Positions 12,973-25,600 of a DNA stretch of 64,000 bases are shown in pieces; the stretch's first letter is position 1, and the number at the start of each line of letters is the position of its first letter. The DNA lies in the NCBI GenBank assembly GCA_950106755.1, contig OX467083.1, forward strand, positions 32,793,029 through 32,857,028, in the 5' to 3' direction. The notes beneath the pieces were generated by a model. The model worked only from the letters and a program-made list of their open reading frames with translations, was not told where the DNA came from and ran no database searches. Position numbers and translations under genes: made by a program. This DNA is from Climacium dendroides (Eukaryota; Streptophyta; Bryopsida; Hypnales; Climaciaceae).

Positions 12973-14730
12973 TATATCATGATGTCTTGGTAGTATTAAT
13001 ACAAGAATTGTGTATTTTTAGAGTATGCTATGGAGTTTGCATGCTCTATTCCTTTGAGGTTGTGAGTTTGATATTAATCTATAAGGATTGTTTTTTTTAT
13101 TTTCAATTGATTTTTAATTTAAAATGTGTATATGTAGGCCAAATATAGATATGAGATTTTAGTGTGTTGCTTATAGAGTGCAGGAGTGCAAATGTTCATA
13201 GCAAAAATGTTCTTAGTGATGTATAAGTTATTGGGTATTGAATATAGAAATACTTGTGGAAGATGAATGTAGGCCTTTGCAAGTATTTGTATACTAAATA
13301 TCCAATAACTTGAGATGAAGAGTATAGAAATATTTGTGGATTTCAAAAAAGCCTTTGTATCATTTTATATTGTATTAATCAACTTTCACTATAATACTAC
13401 ACTAAATGTAATTTTCATATAGTATAATTTCTATAAAGTGAACTTTTGTAAGCCAATGACCTCTCTAAAGTGATATTATTCCTTTGGTCCTAGCTTGAAT
13501 GCATTGAAGATGTACAAAATAAGTAAAATAGAATAACTTTTATTGAATTTGGAATTTAGATGTTGCTTTGCTAAATGCAATTATAGTCAAGGAGTGACAA
13601 AAAATTGTAGCCTATTAAAAAAATCTTCAAACTCTAAATGTCATGAATCTTGCAACCCCTTTTTGAAGCAATAACCTCTCTAATGTAATATACTCCTTCA
13701 GTCTTAGGGCTATTACTTCATGGAAGTCCTACTGGATTAACTTCATTTGATTTAAAATTGTGGTAACTTTTTATTAAAGTTATAATTTTATAAATTCTTT
13801 TAAACTTTTGAATTCTTTTTTGAATTTTAGAAAATTCAAAATATTTCTTCAAATTACGACTCTTCTTGAAGTTATAAAGTTCAATTCAAAGATTCACCTT
13901 GTGCTTTTTGTTTGGCTATTAATAAGTAATGGATTAATAATCAATGGATTACATCCTACCATCTTAAACTAATTGCGCCCTTTTGAACTCAATTTTTCAA
14001 TCAAATAAAACATTGAAGGAGTAGAATAATGATATAGAGGTTTGAAGTTGATCATGATTTCATTCAATTTTGACATTTGCCCAAGAAACAAAGTGAAATA
14101 TATCCTATCAGATTAGTTGTAAATTTGCAAATTTAAATGAACATTCAATTTCAAAGCCCTTTCATGGTATTAGAACCTTTCCAATTTATTTTTTTGTGAC
14201 CAAACAATGAAGATTGAACATAACAAGCATGAAAATCAAATCTCAAGTAAAAATAATCCAAAGTTAGTTTCATACTTTGTTATTACTAGGATGGAACACC
14301 AAACAAACCATCTAATATTTTATATCCAATTTTAAAGCAACCATGTACATGTGATTGTAAAGCATAAATGATAGAATCCATGACATCTAGGAAGATTGCT
14401 CTACATTAAAAAAAAAGGTTCCACCCTCATGGTTCCCACTTGATAATTTGGTAATTTTTCACAATTACCTAGATGAAGTTTTAGCATATTGGATGATCTA
14501 TAAATGAGTGAAAATATTTAAAAAGTGCTACTCAAATCTCAAGACAACTTTATAAACTTCACTCAAGGCTCTAGAGCTAAGACCCAACTTCCAAAACCAC
14601 CCACTTGGGTCTATGAGTGGGTCTAAAATCTAATCTTTAAAAGCCAAAATTTTTGAGGATGGAATTGGGCAAAAGTTTTAAAATTAATGTGACTGCAAAA
14701 AAAAATTATATTAAATACAGAAGATGTAAA

Positions 14731-14775
14731 TTATATATATATATATATATATATATAGTGTGTGTGTGTATGTAT
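14731..14775. repeat. (TA)n-(TG)n microsatellite
   Basis: A run of alternating TA passes directly into GTGTGTGTGT. A simple compound dinucleotide repeat. Confidence 0.95.
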
Positions 14776-15281
14776 ACTCATTAGAAATAAAATGAGGCCA
14801 CGGGAGGACTACTACAATTGGGGGGTTGGAATGATTTACAATACCAACCCGTTGACTGCCCGTGCATGTCCGAGTAGGCACTACTGATACCAGCACAACT
14901 TTGGAAAGTTCAAAAACCTATGGTTCTATAATTCCCCGCGTGCCAAGACTGTCAATGGCAGTAGATATATGGTTTAAATTTTTTTTCCCTTCTAAATCTC
15001 AAACCAACCAACCAAATATTTAAAGAAACATTAAGATGATATGCCAAATACCATGAGAATCCTTTGAATCAAAATTCTAATGTCATTTAACCCATCCAAA
15101 AAATAATTTTGGTAGACCTATGAAGGAATTGAGTAGGAAACATTTGAGGGAGTGAAGGTTGGATATGCCATTTTTATATTAAGATTGAGTTTCACCATGA
15201 ATCCTCAAAGGATATGGGATAATTTAAAAATGAGTGCTAAACCGCTTATTGTCAAAATGTCAAAATTATGTTTGTGTAGAA

Positions 15282-15616
15282 TTTCAGCCCTCATTTAGTC
15301 ATAATAGAAGAACTTTTTTCAAAAAACTTTGGACTAAAAAAAGTTGGGAAATCTATTTAAATTTCATCTCCAAAAATCCGTTTCATATTTCTAATCTTCA
15401 ATCAAAAGTTATGGACAAAATTTAAAGAGTATGTTTCAAGATGTAAAATGTCCCTTCCAACCCCTCTTTGAAATGTCCATAACTTTTGGTTGGAGTTTTA
15501 AAATATGAAACGGATTTTTGGAGATGAAATTTAAATAGATTTCCCACCTTTTTTATTCTAATTTTTTTTTAAATTTTCTATTTTACTATGACTAAATGAG
15601 GGCTGAAATTTTACTT
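15282..15616. repeat. Foldback repeat of about 335 bp
   Basis: Two arms, about 15282-15426 and 15470-15616, are imperfect reverse complements separated by about 45 bp. The outer ends read 'tttcagccctcatttagt' and 'actaaatgagggctgaaa'; the inner match includes 'tccgtttcatatt'. Probably a MITE-like foldback; no clear target-site duplication was found. Confidence 0.75.
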
Positions 15617-15837
15617 TAAATAGAATTCTTGTTTTAATTTGATTTTCCTATGGGTGGTTGAGCTCCTACTAACTTTAATTTATTTATCCCACATTGTTTA
15701 CTTTGCCTCCTACCACCCCAAATGTATATAAAGATTTGTCTTCGTATTTGTGATCCACCAATCATGAAAGATGTTCAAATCACAATGAGGAAACTAAAGC
15801 ATTAGTTTCAATGAGTGTAGAATATTTTACATCATAT

Positions 15838-15979
15838 CACTACTAGAAAATTTTGTTTTTTTGGTCGCGTTGATCCGGTCAAAATCTGACAGAAATTTGT
15901 TGCTTTCAACAGATTTCTGTCAGATTTTGACTGGATCAACGCGACCAAAAAAACAAAAAAACAAAATTTTCTAGTAGTG
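15838..15979. mobile_element. CACTA-type foldback MITE with TAT target duplication
   Basis: A 142-bp near-palindrome begins CACTACTAGAAAA and ends with its complement TTTTCTAGTAGTG. CACTACTAGAAA is the classical terminus of plant CACTA (En/Spm) transposons. A 3-bp direct duplication TAT flanks it (15835-15837 and 15980-15982), the duplication length expected for this superfamily. There is no coding capacity, so an autonomous CACTA element elsewhere would have mobilised it. Confidence 0.9.
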
Positions 15980-17175
15980 TATCATCTTGAGATGAAATGG
16001 TGTGAAATATTCTATATCATTTTGTATAAGGGAAGATAGTTCTTATTGTTATTAAATGTGATGTGTAGAAGTGAATCAACTGTTGTCAGTATGGTTTAGG
16101 AATTCCGGACTTGTGGGGTCAATAGGATTTGTGATTTCATCTAGATGAAATTCTTGAGCCCGATCGTGCACTGCCCGTCTTTCAAATTGAGCGGGTACAG
16201 GGGAATAGTGCACTTCTAAAAACTACTAATGACGGTCAACAAATGTTCTTAAGAGCCTTCTATAAGGCTCAAATTTTTTGTAATGTGTATTAGCAATTTG
16301 ACATTTAGGTATGATCTCATTTTGAAGGATATTGAACTATCAAGCGGATTCATCACCCCCTTACTGTGACAATGTGATCCATGGATTGAGCATATTCTTA
16401 TATAGAGAGCCAATGAGTACATAAGTAATGAGGGATTATCAACACCATCTGTTAGAAATGTATTCAACCATCTCTACAGAAAAATAGATGAAAAATCGTG
16501 TTTTTTCCATCCTAGGGCCCACTTCAAGTTATTGATATGATATAATACATTCTAGGGTTAAACAAAACTCAAAGTTAACCAAACAATCAAAATTTTGACA
16601 TTCTTAGTATATGCAATTTAACCCTACTAAACCGTTTAAAGAGTGGGCATTCAAATTTCCAACAATAGATGAATGTAAATACATCCCAAGCACACAAATA
16701 TGTGGTTTTTCATCCATTGATTTTTTAAAAGTTCTTGTATTAATTTCTTTAACATTAATACAAAATAGATTTTGAAGACTTTGCTTTACAAAGATTCTAT
16801 AATTTAAAGGATATTAGTAGCTCTAGCCTCAAAAAATAATTTTTTCCTGTTCAAAAAAACATTTAGATACAAATTAAGTCAAAAAATGATATAAAAATCT
16901 TCAAAAACTTCTATGATTAGAGTTCAAAATTTTGAAAGAAATCACTCAAAAATCACAAATCTTGAAAATCACTATGATTGGTTTTAGAAGGAATTTTGAA
17001 TTTTTCACTTCAAATTTTATTGAAAAATATTGATTTGTAACTAGTTGATGTAATCATATAAATACAATTTAAGGATCATATTTCACAACCATTTTGGGGG
17101 AGTTATTACTAAGTTATTATTCTAAGTTGCATTATGTGATACATCTTTATAAATTTGGAAATTTAGACTCCTCCT

Positions 17176-17747
17176 TGTCTTCAATCCCTAATGGACCAAT
17201 TAGCATTTGTTGGCAACATAGCATTTTTGGTCATCCATTTACATACAAAACATTCATTTTTTTTCTTAAAAAATGTCATATAGCATGTAGTTGAGGATTA
17301 GCTTCAAAGAGCAATAATTTTTGTATCTTTTGATTGCATTATTAAAAAGTTATTGTATTATATGTAGTTTCTTTTAGAGATCAGACAACCCACAGAGCTA
17401 AAAAAAATCACTTATTTAAGAAATAAAAATTTGAAATTAGTTATTAATATTCAAATATGCATAGAAAGCTTTGAGTCATTTCATTTTAATGAATGAGGTG
17501 AAAGTTATGAGAATTTTAGTTTGGTGGTAGTTATGGAATTTCTATTTTGAAATAAACTTTGACATCCTTTATTTAACTCAATTTTAAACATTTTTGGAGA
17601 AAAATAAATTAAATCATAAAATTAAATTTTTTTATTACAACATTACAACTATTGGAATTGGCATTTTCAAATTCCACAAATAAATTCTCAACAATTTAGT
17701 ATTTTAAATGATTTTCTACTACTTTCTATATACTATTTTTTTAAGCA
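17176..17747 (-). mobile_element. TTAACCCC-family element, truncated copy
   Basis: Aligns through most of its length with the first 580 bp of the element at 30341-31287: 'tggcaacatagca', 'gttattgtat.atatg', 'catttcattttaatgaatgag.tgaaagttatgag' and 'ttatttaactcaatttt' appear in the same order. The left terminus is eroded (CCCTAATGGACCA) and the far third is missing. Non-coding. Confidence 0.65.
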
Positions 17748-19609
17748 TGAATATGGAACTTTTTTTTTCAGTTTTTTCAGCTTAAAACTGAAAGGACAAA
17801 TGATGAATAGTTGTTGTTTTTTAAACAAAATCAGTTCAAAATAAATTACTTTTTATGAATGCATTTAAACAACAAATACAACAATACCAAAATACCAAAA
17901 TAAAATTAAAATAATAATACCATTTCCATTAAAAATTTAATTAAAAAAGTAAAAAATAAAATGTTTTCCTTTAAACATAAAACTGAAAATTCCAATTTAT
18001 TATGGCATAATACATTAACTGAAAATTTAATAAAAAATTAATTCCCCCCCCACACCATTTCCTTCCCCTCCTCTATTCCTCGCACCACTTACCCTTCTCT
18101 ATCCCTTTCCTTGCTCTCCTTTTGCATTTTGTATGTTTCATCCATTTATATGGATGTAAACAATTGAATCACTCCAACAAAAATTGCTTTTTTTAGAGTC
18201 CAAAATAAATGAAAAAATAATCTTTTGTTCATCACCCCCATAACAACGGCAATCCTTTTCCTTACATGTACTCCAAATCAACCAACGGTTCTTGACATTG
18301 TAGACTCCTAATCCCTTAAAGATGAAAATTAATCCAAATTTCTAAAGTTGTGAAGATGTTATAAATTAAAAGTGAGAATAATAATTTCATGATGAACCTC
18401 TAACAATAGCTATAAAACATGATTCATATATCATATTCATATGGTTAAATTAACTAGTACAAAAATCAATATTTTTTCAATAAAATTTGACAAAAATTGA
18501 AAATACCTTCTAAAATTGATTAGAAATTGAATATTTGTATTTTTTGTAATTTTTGTAATTTTTTTTTCTTTATTTTCAAAAATTTTAAGTTTTAATCTTT
18601 AGTCATTTTTTAACTTTTTAATTCAAATTATTTGTAAAGGATCATGTTTTGGGTAAAATTAAAGTAATTATTTTTTGAGGCTAGACTAATACATTAGAAG
18701 GGATTTGAAGACATAGGGAAGCCATTTTAAGCATGTTCTCCAAGTTCTAAATGAGTCAAAATATTTAAATGATTTCATAAATTTTATAAATTTTATAAAT
18801 TTATATTTAAATCATATTAAAATAGTATTTAAATAATATTATCTAATGTAGTAGAATCATGGCCACATTAGTTTGTTGATTTGGCAAAGTTCCTATTGTT
18901 CCCTGCAATCTAAACACCCATGGAAACTCATGGTCTTCTTTAGGCCTAAAAAATCTTTTAATGTATTAGAAGATTTTTGTGGTTGTGGCCTTTGGAAGAC
19001 CATGAATTCCCAAATTGTAGGGAACGTGGGAACAAAGTCACATTGACAATCTAACATGGTCGAAAGAGAGCTATGTTAAATATTAATATTTAATTTATTT
19101 TAAATATTTTAAAATAAGTAAAAATTGTATTTTTAAATAAATATTATATTTTTATTTTTATTTAAAAAATTGAATTTTTTGAATTATTTAACAATCTACC
19201 CAAGTTGTAGTGGTTCACAACATGGGGAAAAAATCCAAAGCAATATTCTAGAGGCCTCAAATCCCTTCCAATGGCTTTGTTTCGTGGTGTTTAGACATGC
19301 AATGTGAAAATTATGTTTTCTCCTAAATGAAAAATAATTTAATTCAATTTTTTAATTAAAAAAAACTTTGGAATTTTATAACTTTCAAATTGTGGGTTTA
19401 TACACCATGAAACAAAGTCCATACATCCTTCCTTGCAAAGAGCTTTTTAATGGTACTAAGAACATAGCTAGAGGACTCATGATCCAAGAAATCTCACTAT
19501 CAAACAAATTGAATAAACAAAACAAACAACATCCTAATTTAAGGTAAAGTAGGAGGCTCGAAATCCATACATGCATTTGGAATTGCCCTTATAATTAGCT
19601 CTAAAATTG

Positions 19610-19935
19610 ACATGAGATGGCCCTTAAATTGCCCTCTATAGCCATTAAATGGATTAAGGAAAAAAAATATTGTTTCTTGCAAGAGCGAGTTATTTTCTTT
19701 GCTTTCCCCATTTCTCTTCATAAGTTGTAAGTGAACAAAAAACTAGGGTCATCAATAGGTGCCTATAACACACCTTGTTGAAAATTCATGAGTAATCTAA
19801 TAATGCTTCGAAAAATATAAAACCACTTGTATTATATTCCACATCTATTTCTCTTTGTTTGAAAAATGAGCTAAAAATATTCCCATCGAAGGAAATACCT
19901 GAAAAAGCTGGACCAACCCTTAGATGAGCAATTTT
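19610..19935 (+). repeat. Dispersed repeat family B, copy 2
   Basis: Second copy of the segment at 3180-3505, same orientation, moderately diverged, sharing 'ttgcaagagc', 'aaccacttgtat' and 'ggaccaaccc'. Non-coding. Confidence 0.55.
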
Positions 19936-20089
19936 TGAGCCTCCTACCTTATTTATTTCATCCCTCTCAAAGTCTTTTCAACATGTGTAGGACCTTGACT
20001 ATGCTGGACCATGCCCCTACAAGATTGCACCCCCAACAAAATTAAGGATGGTGACATCCTTCACAAGGCGACAACTTTATAGTTTTGGA

Positions 20090-21284
20090 TGTTGGGTTAG
20101 GGTTTTAGGATTTTCATTTAACTATCAATGAGAGAAGCTCCTACTCATTCAAATTTACATATTTGGTTTGGTTTACCACCATCACTTGATAAAGAGCTTG
20201 TCTTCTCATTTCTAATTACACACAAAGTAAGTGGCTTTCGAAGCGAAGTGAAGTAGTCAAGATGTTTAGATCCACATTCAAGCTCCCGAAGCTTCAAAAT
20301 CGACAGGAAACGCCAGCAAAATGTTGGAGGCAAACCCATGTTGCATCACGACGGGAATCCAGACAGAGATGCTCAAGCGATGCTTACCCTTGAGAGTTCG
20401 ACGCAGCCGGGGAGCTTTCATGCGATTCCATGGTATTCCATGGCGCAAATGCTAACCTAGGCTTGTGGTAGCCAGCTCAGAAAGGTGACTTCCCGAGTGA
20501 CTGTGACCACGAGATTGATCAAGCGATGAAGAAAGAATTGTTTAGTGGTGACGATGGAGCCTTTTTCTTAATTTCATTTCCACAAGGACCAAAAGCAGCC
20601 GTGTTCCTCGCGTCTTGGTGCTCTCACTGGCACCTTATCCACCTTCGAGTATGCTCTTGTGTAAGTTACTCCCTTCGTTGTGTTTCTACAGGGGAGGACG
20701 GCCTTCGCGGCCATCAATCTCAATTGCAGCTTAGACGACACTGACTCTTCCGTAATTGCAAGGTTAATATGCGCACAGTGGAATAGCTTTAGTTTTTATG
20801 GAGGAAGGCCTGCTCGCCGGCGGAGTTTTTTGAGCTTCGGAGCCTGTGTGGCTGAAGTCGCATTCATCGCCTTCTTGTGTCGAATAGGTGAGCAGATAGC
20901 GCGTTTGTAAGCCGCATTTGGTTGCAAGTTTGTGTGCTTCGGATTTTGGCGTTATGAAAGAACTCAAGACGTGCTTGATTGAGGACCACACGTTTGGCTT
21001 TGAATTCCTATCCACGCAATGTGACCTGACAGAGGAAGGCTCTGTGACTTTTCGCTGCAGAATTCGAAATAGGATTGGCAGGGTTGTTTGATTGGATTGT
21101 AGGTGCCAAGAATGTTCGTAGCTGGTTCTAGAAGGATTTATGCAGTTTTGAGTGAATTTTGGAGAAATTGTGAAACATCTTGCAATTTCTTGTGAATTTG
21201 GGAGAGTGTTGTTTGCGAATTCTTTAGGTTCTGAGATTTAGCTGTGCGTTTGTGATTGAAGTGTGTGTGCAAGGAGGAGAATCC
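20090..21284 (+). promoter_or_regulatory. Upstream and 5' region of the MET1-like gene
   Basis: Composition changes here from AT-rich to balanced, and a GGGTTAGGGTTTTAGG telo-box-like motif occurs at about 20094-20110. No convincing coding exon was found: open frames on both strands stop within 60-80 codons and resemble no family I know. The final 33 nt before the ATG are open in the same frame but contain no earlier ATG. Best read as promoter and 5' UTR, possibly with non-coding exons. Confidence 0.45.
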
Positions 21285-22262
21285 ATGGCGACTGCGATGG
21301 CAACAGGGGTTTGCCATTCCGCGCAACTGAATGCCGCTATGCGCGCGGTCGATTCTCCAGTATCGTCGTCTTCAGGGGTGCAATTTCGGCACACGGCCTA
21401 TGTGGGAGCCGGTTTGCAGTCACTGAAAGTGAGCTCCACATTGAGCGCAAGACACCACCGCAATGCGGCCATGGCAGTGCGTGCCACGGCGGAGCCCTCA
21501 CCTCCAGCAGTGAAAGAAACCTACGAGGCGGAGCTCGAGAAGCCCTGGGGACTCCGCTTCTACAAAGGCGCCGACGGCGGCACGTATATCGACGCCATAG
21601 CGCCCGGCGGCAGCGCGGACAAGACCGGCAAGTTCATGCCAGGCGACAAGGTGATCGAGACCAGCGCCATGTTCGGCACCGATATGTGGCCCGCGGCGGA
21701 GTACGGGCGCACAATGTACACCATCCGGCAACGCGTAGGCACTCTCTTCATGCGCATGGAGAAGCGGTACGGCGTCCGCTCGGACCGCGGCGCCAGCGCC
21801 GAGGCTCTCTCCAAGGAGCGCAACGCGGGATCTATCAGCGAGGGGATTCGGGAAATTCAGGTGCAGAATTACCTTCGCAAGCAGGAGCAGAAGAAGCAAC
21901 GCGAAGAAGAGCTCGACGCGGGGCTTAAGCTCTACAAAGCCGGCAAGTACGAGGAGGCGTTGGTGCACTTCGAATCCGTTTTAGGGTTGAAGCCCGAAGC
22001 CCGAGAGGAGGCCGTCGCGAGCTACAACGTCGCCTGTTGTTACTCTAAGCTGAACCAGGTCGACGCCGGGCTGCAAGCGCTGGAAGAAGCCATGGACGCC
22101 GGATTCGAAGACTACAAAACAGTCCGTGAAGACCCCGACTTGGCTCTCTTACGTCAATCACCAGGTTTCACGCCTCTCATCAACAAATTCGATGAGCCTT
22201 TCATCAATGAGAATGCCATTAATGCTGTCAAAAATTTGTTCGGCATGTTCGGGAAGAAGTAG
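21285..22262 (+). CDS. Chloroplast PDZ-TPR protein, MET1/ZKT-like
   Basis: Encodes 325 aa in a single exon and closely resembles plant MET1 (also called ZKT), a stroma-facing thylakoid protein that assists photosystem II supercomplex assembly and repair. Residues 1 to about 67 are Ser/Ala-rich, poor in acidic residues and end near AVRATA, as expected for a chloroplast transit peptide. Residues about 80-160 form the PDZ-like domain (GGTYIDAIAPGGSADKTGKF; AAEYGRTMYTIRQR). About 190-210 is a charged helix, and 210-290 contains TPR units (GLKLYKAGKYEEALVHFE; ASYNVACCYSKLNQ). The C-terminus (FINENAINAVKNLFG) is the conserved family ending. The start at 21285 is the first ATG in frame and has a good context (CCATGG). 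Codons are GC-rich against the flanks. A broken copy of its 3' end follows at 22431. Confidence 0.95.
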   Translation: MATAMATGVCHSAQLNAAMRAVDSPVSSSSGVQFRHTAYVGAGLQSLKVSSTLSARHHRNAAMAVRATAEPSPPAVKETYEAELEKPWGLRFYKGADGGTYIDAIAPGGSADKTGKFMPGDKVIETSAMFGTDMWPAAEYGRTMYTIRQRVGTLFMRMEKRYGVRSDRGASAEALSKERNAGSISEGIREIQVQNYLRKQEQKKQREEELDAGLKLYKAGKYEEALVHFESVLGLKPEAREEAVASYNVACCYSKLNQVDAGLQALEEAMDAGFEDYKTVREDPDLALLRQSPGFTPLINKFDEPFINENAINAVKNLFGMFGKK

Positions 22263-22430
22263 CCGGTTGCAAATTTTTGTGTAGATAGAAGCCATGGCGA
22301 TCTGCAGCTTCTTCGATCTTTTTTGTTACACTATGTACCCATCATTCTTTGTACCATTGATAAGAAATCCCTGCCTAGTTCAAGTTTTTTCTTGTAATGT
22401 TGAGTTGCAACTGAATGTGGTGAACTCTGA

Positions 22431-22652
22431 GATTCGATGACTACAAAACGGTCCGCAAATATCCGGACTTGGCCATTCTGCGTCAATCGCCAGGTCACGT
22501 CTCTTATCTACAAATCTCGTGTGCTTTTCATGAATGAGAGTTCCGTTGATTCTGTCAAAATCTTGTTCGGCATGTTTGGGAAGAAGTTGCCGGTTGTGTA
22601 GATAGAAGTCAGAGCGAACTACTGCAACGTCTTCGATGTTTTTTGTGACACT
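22431..22652 (+). pseudogene. Truncated duplicate of the MET1-like 3' end
   Basis: This segment repeats 22102-22331 of the preceding gene (the last 53 or so codons plus the 3' UTR start) about 329 bp downstream, in the same orientation. Shared blocks include 'gactacaaaac', 'ttgttcggcatgtt', 'gggaagaag' and 'gtgtagatagaag'. The parental frame reads on to RQSPG and is then shifted by a 2-nt deletion; point changes are scattered throughout. It has no start codon and cannot make the protein. A local tandem duplication that has decayed is the simplest origin. Confidence 0.9.
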
Positions 22653-25600
22653 GGCGAGAGTTATCGCCGGGAGCTGTCCCAAGAGTCATGAAATCAGTCG
22701 CTCTCCATATTGTCACTCGAGTTCTTATTCAACTAGTAATCTTTTGGAATGACAACAAGACTGATTTAACAAGACATGAATGCATACAATTTAATCACAT
22801 TGAGTTCTCTACTTTGTAGGGTCTCAAAGCTTTTGAGCCGCAGAAGAGAGTTTTTTCTGTTGTCCCTCCAATCTGCTGGAACTCAAAACCACAGCTCTAC
22901 TTGAGTTTGCTAAACGAGCCTGCTCCCCTTGCCTTAGCGTCGAGGAATATTTGCGCCAACTGAAAGGATTAACTCGTAGATGCAGCTATTGCCCAGGCCG
23001 AGCCAAGCAACCAGGCAGCCTAAGGCTCCCTCCATCTGGGCCTTTCAGATGGATTCATAGTGGAGATTGCTTGGTGGGTTATGGTGGTTCATACATTTGG
23101 TTTATAAAATGATGATGCGGCATGATGATGGTGACAGGAGATCACATTGTTTTGATGGCTTGCTATGCTTATAAAGTAATGAGGATCACAATTTGATCAT
23201 ACTCAAATGGATCCTATCTCTCAAAGAATTTGTTCAAAGTTTGATAATACATTTTATCCTCAAATTGTCAGTACTTTAATCCTAAATCCCTAATGTATAT
23301 TAATAAATGCATTTTTCATACTTTATATATCACTTTGTAGGATTCATAATATTTCATATATAGCCATCAATATTATAAAGGTATGACAAAAATCAGAATA
23401 GGATTTCAAGATATTTACTTAAATTATAAACTTTATCATCAATACATTACTAATTCATAAACTTTCTATCCCTACTATAGTTTAGAAGATTTTCTTGAAT
23501 GTTCTTGAATACTTTTGAATGTTCTTTTCTTCACATCTTAAGAGTACATTTTTTTTTATTGATTCTTACTAAATTCCCTCATACCAAATGTCCTCATTCT
23601 TTATAGTTCCATTTTATAATTAAATTATACTACTAAAGTGTATTAATAATGGAAGAGATAAAATCTAAGATTAAAAATGTGAATAGTGCTATTCAATTAA
23701 GCAATTCAATTAATGAATAAAAAGTGTGCATAAAATCACTACTCTTAAAGTGTTACATTTCAACCCATCACAACAAATTTCATACATAAATTGTCAACAT
23801 AGTAATTATTCATTGTCATGTAAAAATTGTAATGGAGTGAAGTTCAAAAATTAAGGGGTTAATGTGATTTTATATTCTTCATTATATCAATTGTAACTAA
23901 TGTTAGAAGACTTTTATTTAAGGAGTCAATGACATTAATGGAACTTGACATTTATTTTTAAGTTTAATGTTTAAATGACCATCTACCTAAACACAACATT
24001 GTAATAATGAAAATTTTTATTCATTTAAAATCAATTAACATGCATTTATAACACTATTGTCATAATGCAAGCCCATCTTTATGGATTCTTTTTTATGCAA
24101 AATATTGGTGATTTGCAATCATTCATCTAGTTATGATTAAAAAATTTAAGATTCAAATTTATATAAAACCTAGGTAATTGCAATCATAAATACTTATAGT
24201 TTGAATCAGGATTTTTTGGGGCCGATTGGTGGTTTTGCAGGTTTATTAGTAACTTTTATCAATCAGTAGTGTAGTTTAGAGGCTTACTATCAATAGTTGC
24301 CAATTAAGATTGGAACTTAGCTACATTGTGATGTAGAAGGATTTAACTTTCAATTGGTAGTTATGTTGTTTGGCAGCTAGGTGTATAGGTTGGTGATTTT
24401 CTAATTGTTTTTTAGTTGACCTCGGTGAGCAGGGACTCCTAATCGCCATAAGTAAAAACATTTGTATGTGTGAATTTGTGTTTGTTTTGAATTTTGATGA
24501 ATATAATGAATGTTTTGTCAATTGTGTATATATCATGTAAGTGTGTAATAATATGAGTGTGTTTGATGATTGGATGTGTGATTCAATTGGAATGGAATTA
24601 TTGAGGATAGAAGGAAAATTGTAAAAGGGGATGATCTATGTGATTTGAGATTGATAGGAAAACTAATTGTTGAAATTGTTATGGAATATGAATTGTGTGA
24701 ATGATGGTTGTGTAAGTAATTGGAGAAATTTGAGTATATGGAAAGCCTGTGAGAATCAATTGGAGAGATTACGTGAATGAGATGTATGTGGAGAAATTGG
24801 AAGAAACTGATTGGAGTTAATTGAGTAATTTGTGTATAAAGAAAAATTAATTGGAAGAGTAAAACTGAGTGTCTTGAGTGTGATTGAAATTATTGGGTGA
24901 GGATTAACTGGATTGTATGATATGAGAAATCAATAGATTGTAAGAGTGTACCCAATTGTGAATTTAATAATATAAGAACCAGATTGAAATGAGTGTTGAA
25001 TGAGTGACTAAGAATGTAGAGGCATTCAATTGGAAATTAAGAGTTAAATCAATTGGAGTTGAGAGATGGTGAGAAATAAAAGCTATAAGAAAATAAAGAT
25101 TAGATGATTGGAATTTAATGTAGAAAATATCATTGTAAGATAATTGGAGTTAAATTTGAGAGAAATCAATTGGTGTATGAAAGAATTTGAAGCGATGGCC
25201 AATTGGGAAAATTGATGCGAATTGAGGAGCTTGTTGTGAAGAAATCAATCGGGGGAGATGATGAAGAATATTGAGGTTGGATCTGTAAAGAAGAGATCAA
25301 TTGGAGTTAAATAAAAGTTAATGATTAAAGCATTGGAGAAGTAGCAATTGAAACAACGCTAAAGAATATCAGCTAATAGATTTTTGATAAGTGATTTCAA
25401 ATCATACCTATTGATGTGATGGAATTGAATGTTTATGTCAAAATTATGCAATTGATGTTTTTAGGGATTAAATAGAATATCTAATTTTATTAGTCTACCT
25501 CCTATAGTTCAAACTCATTTTTACAAGGATTTATTTTTATAGCGAAGTGAAATAAATCCTACCTACAATACCATATGGATAGAATTTAAAATTAGGAATA

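Larger units (their letters stand above)
12973..20090. other. AT-rich intergenic region
   Basis: No gene can be supported. Apart from the elements listed separately, it contains only AT-rich sequence and short chance open frames. An imperfect inverted segment lies around 18875-19050 ('catggtcttc' facing 'gaagaccatg'). Confidence 0.55.

Noticed and set aside
21252..21284. Longer MET1-like N-terminus from GTG 21252
   Set aside because: GTG is not a plausible plant nuclear start; ATG 21285 has a good context and begins a typical transit peptide.
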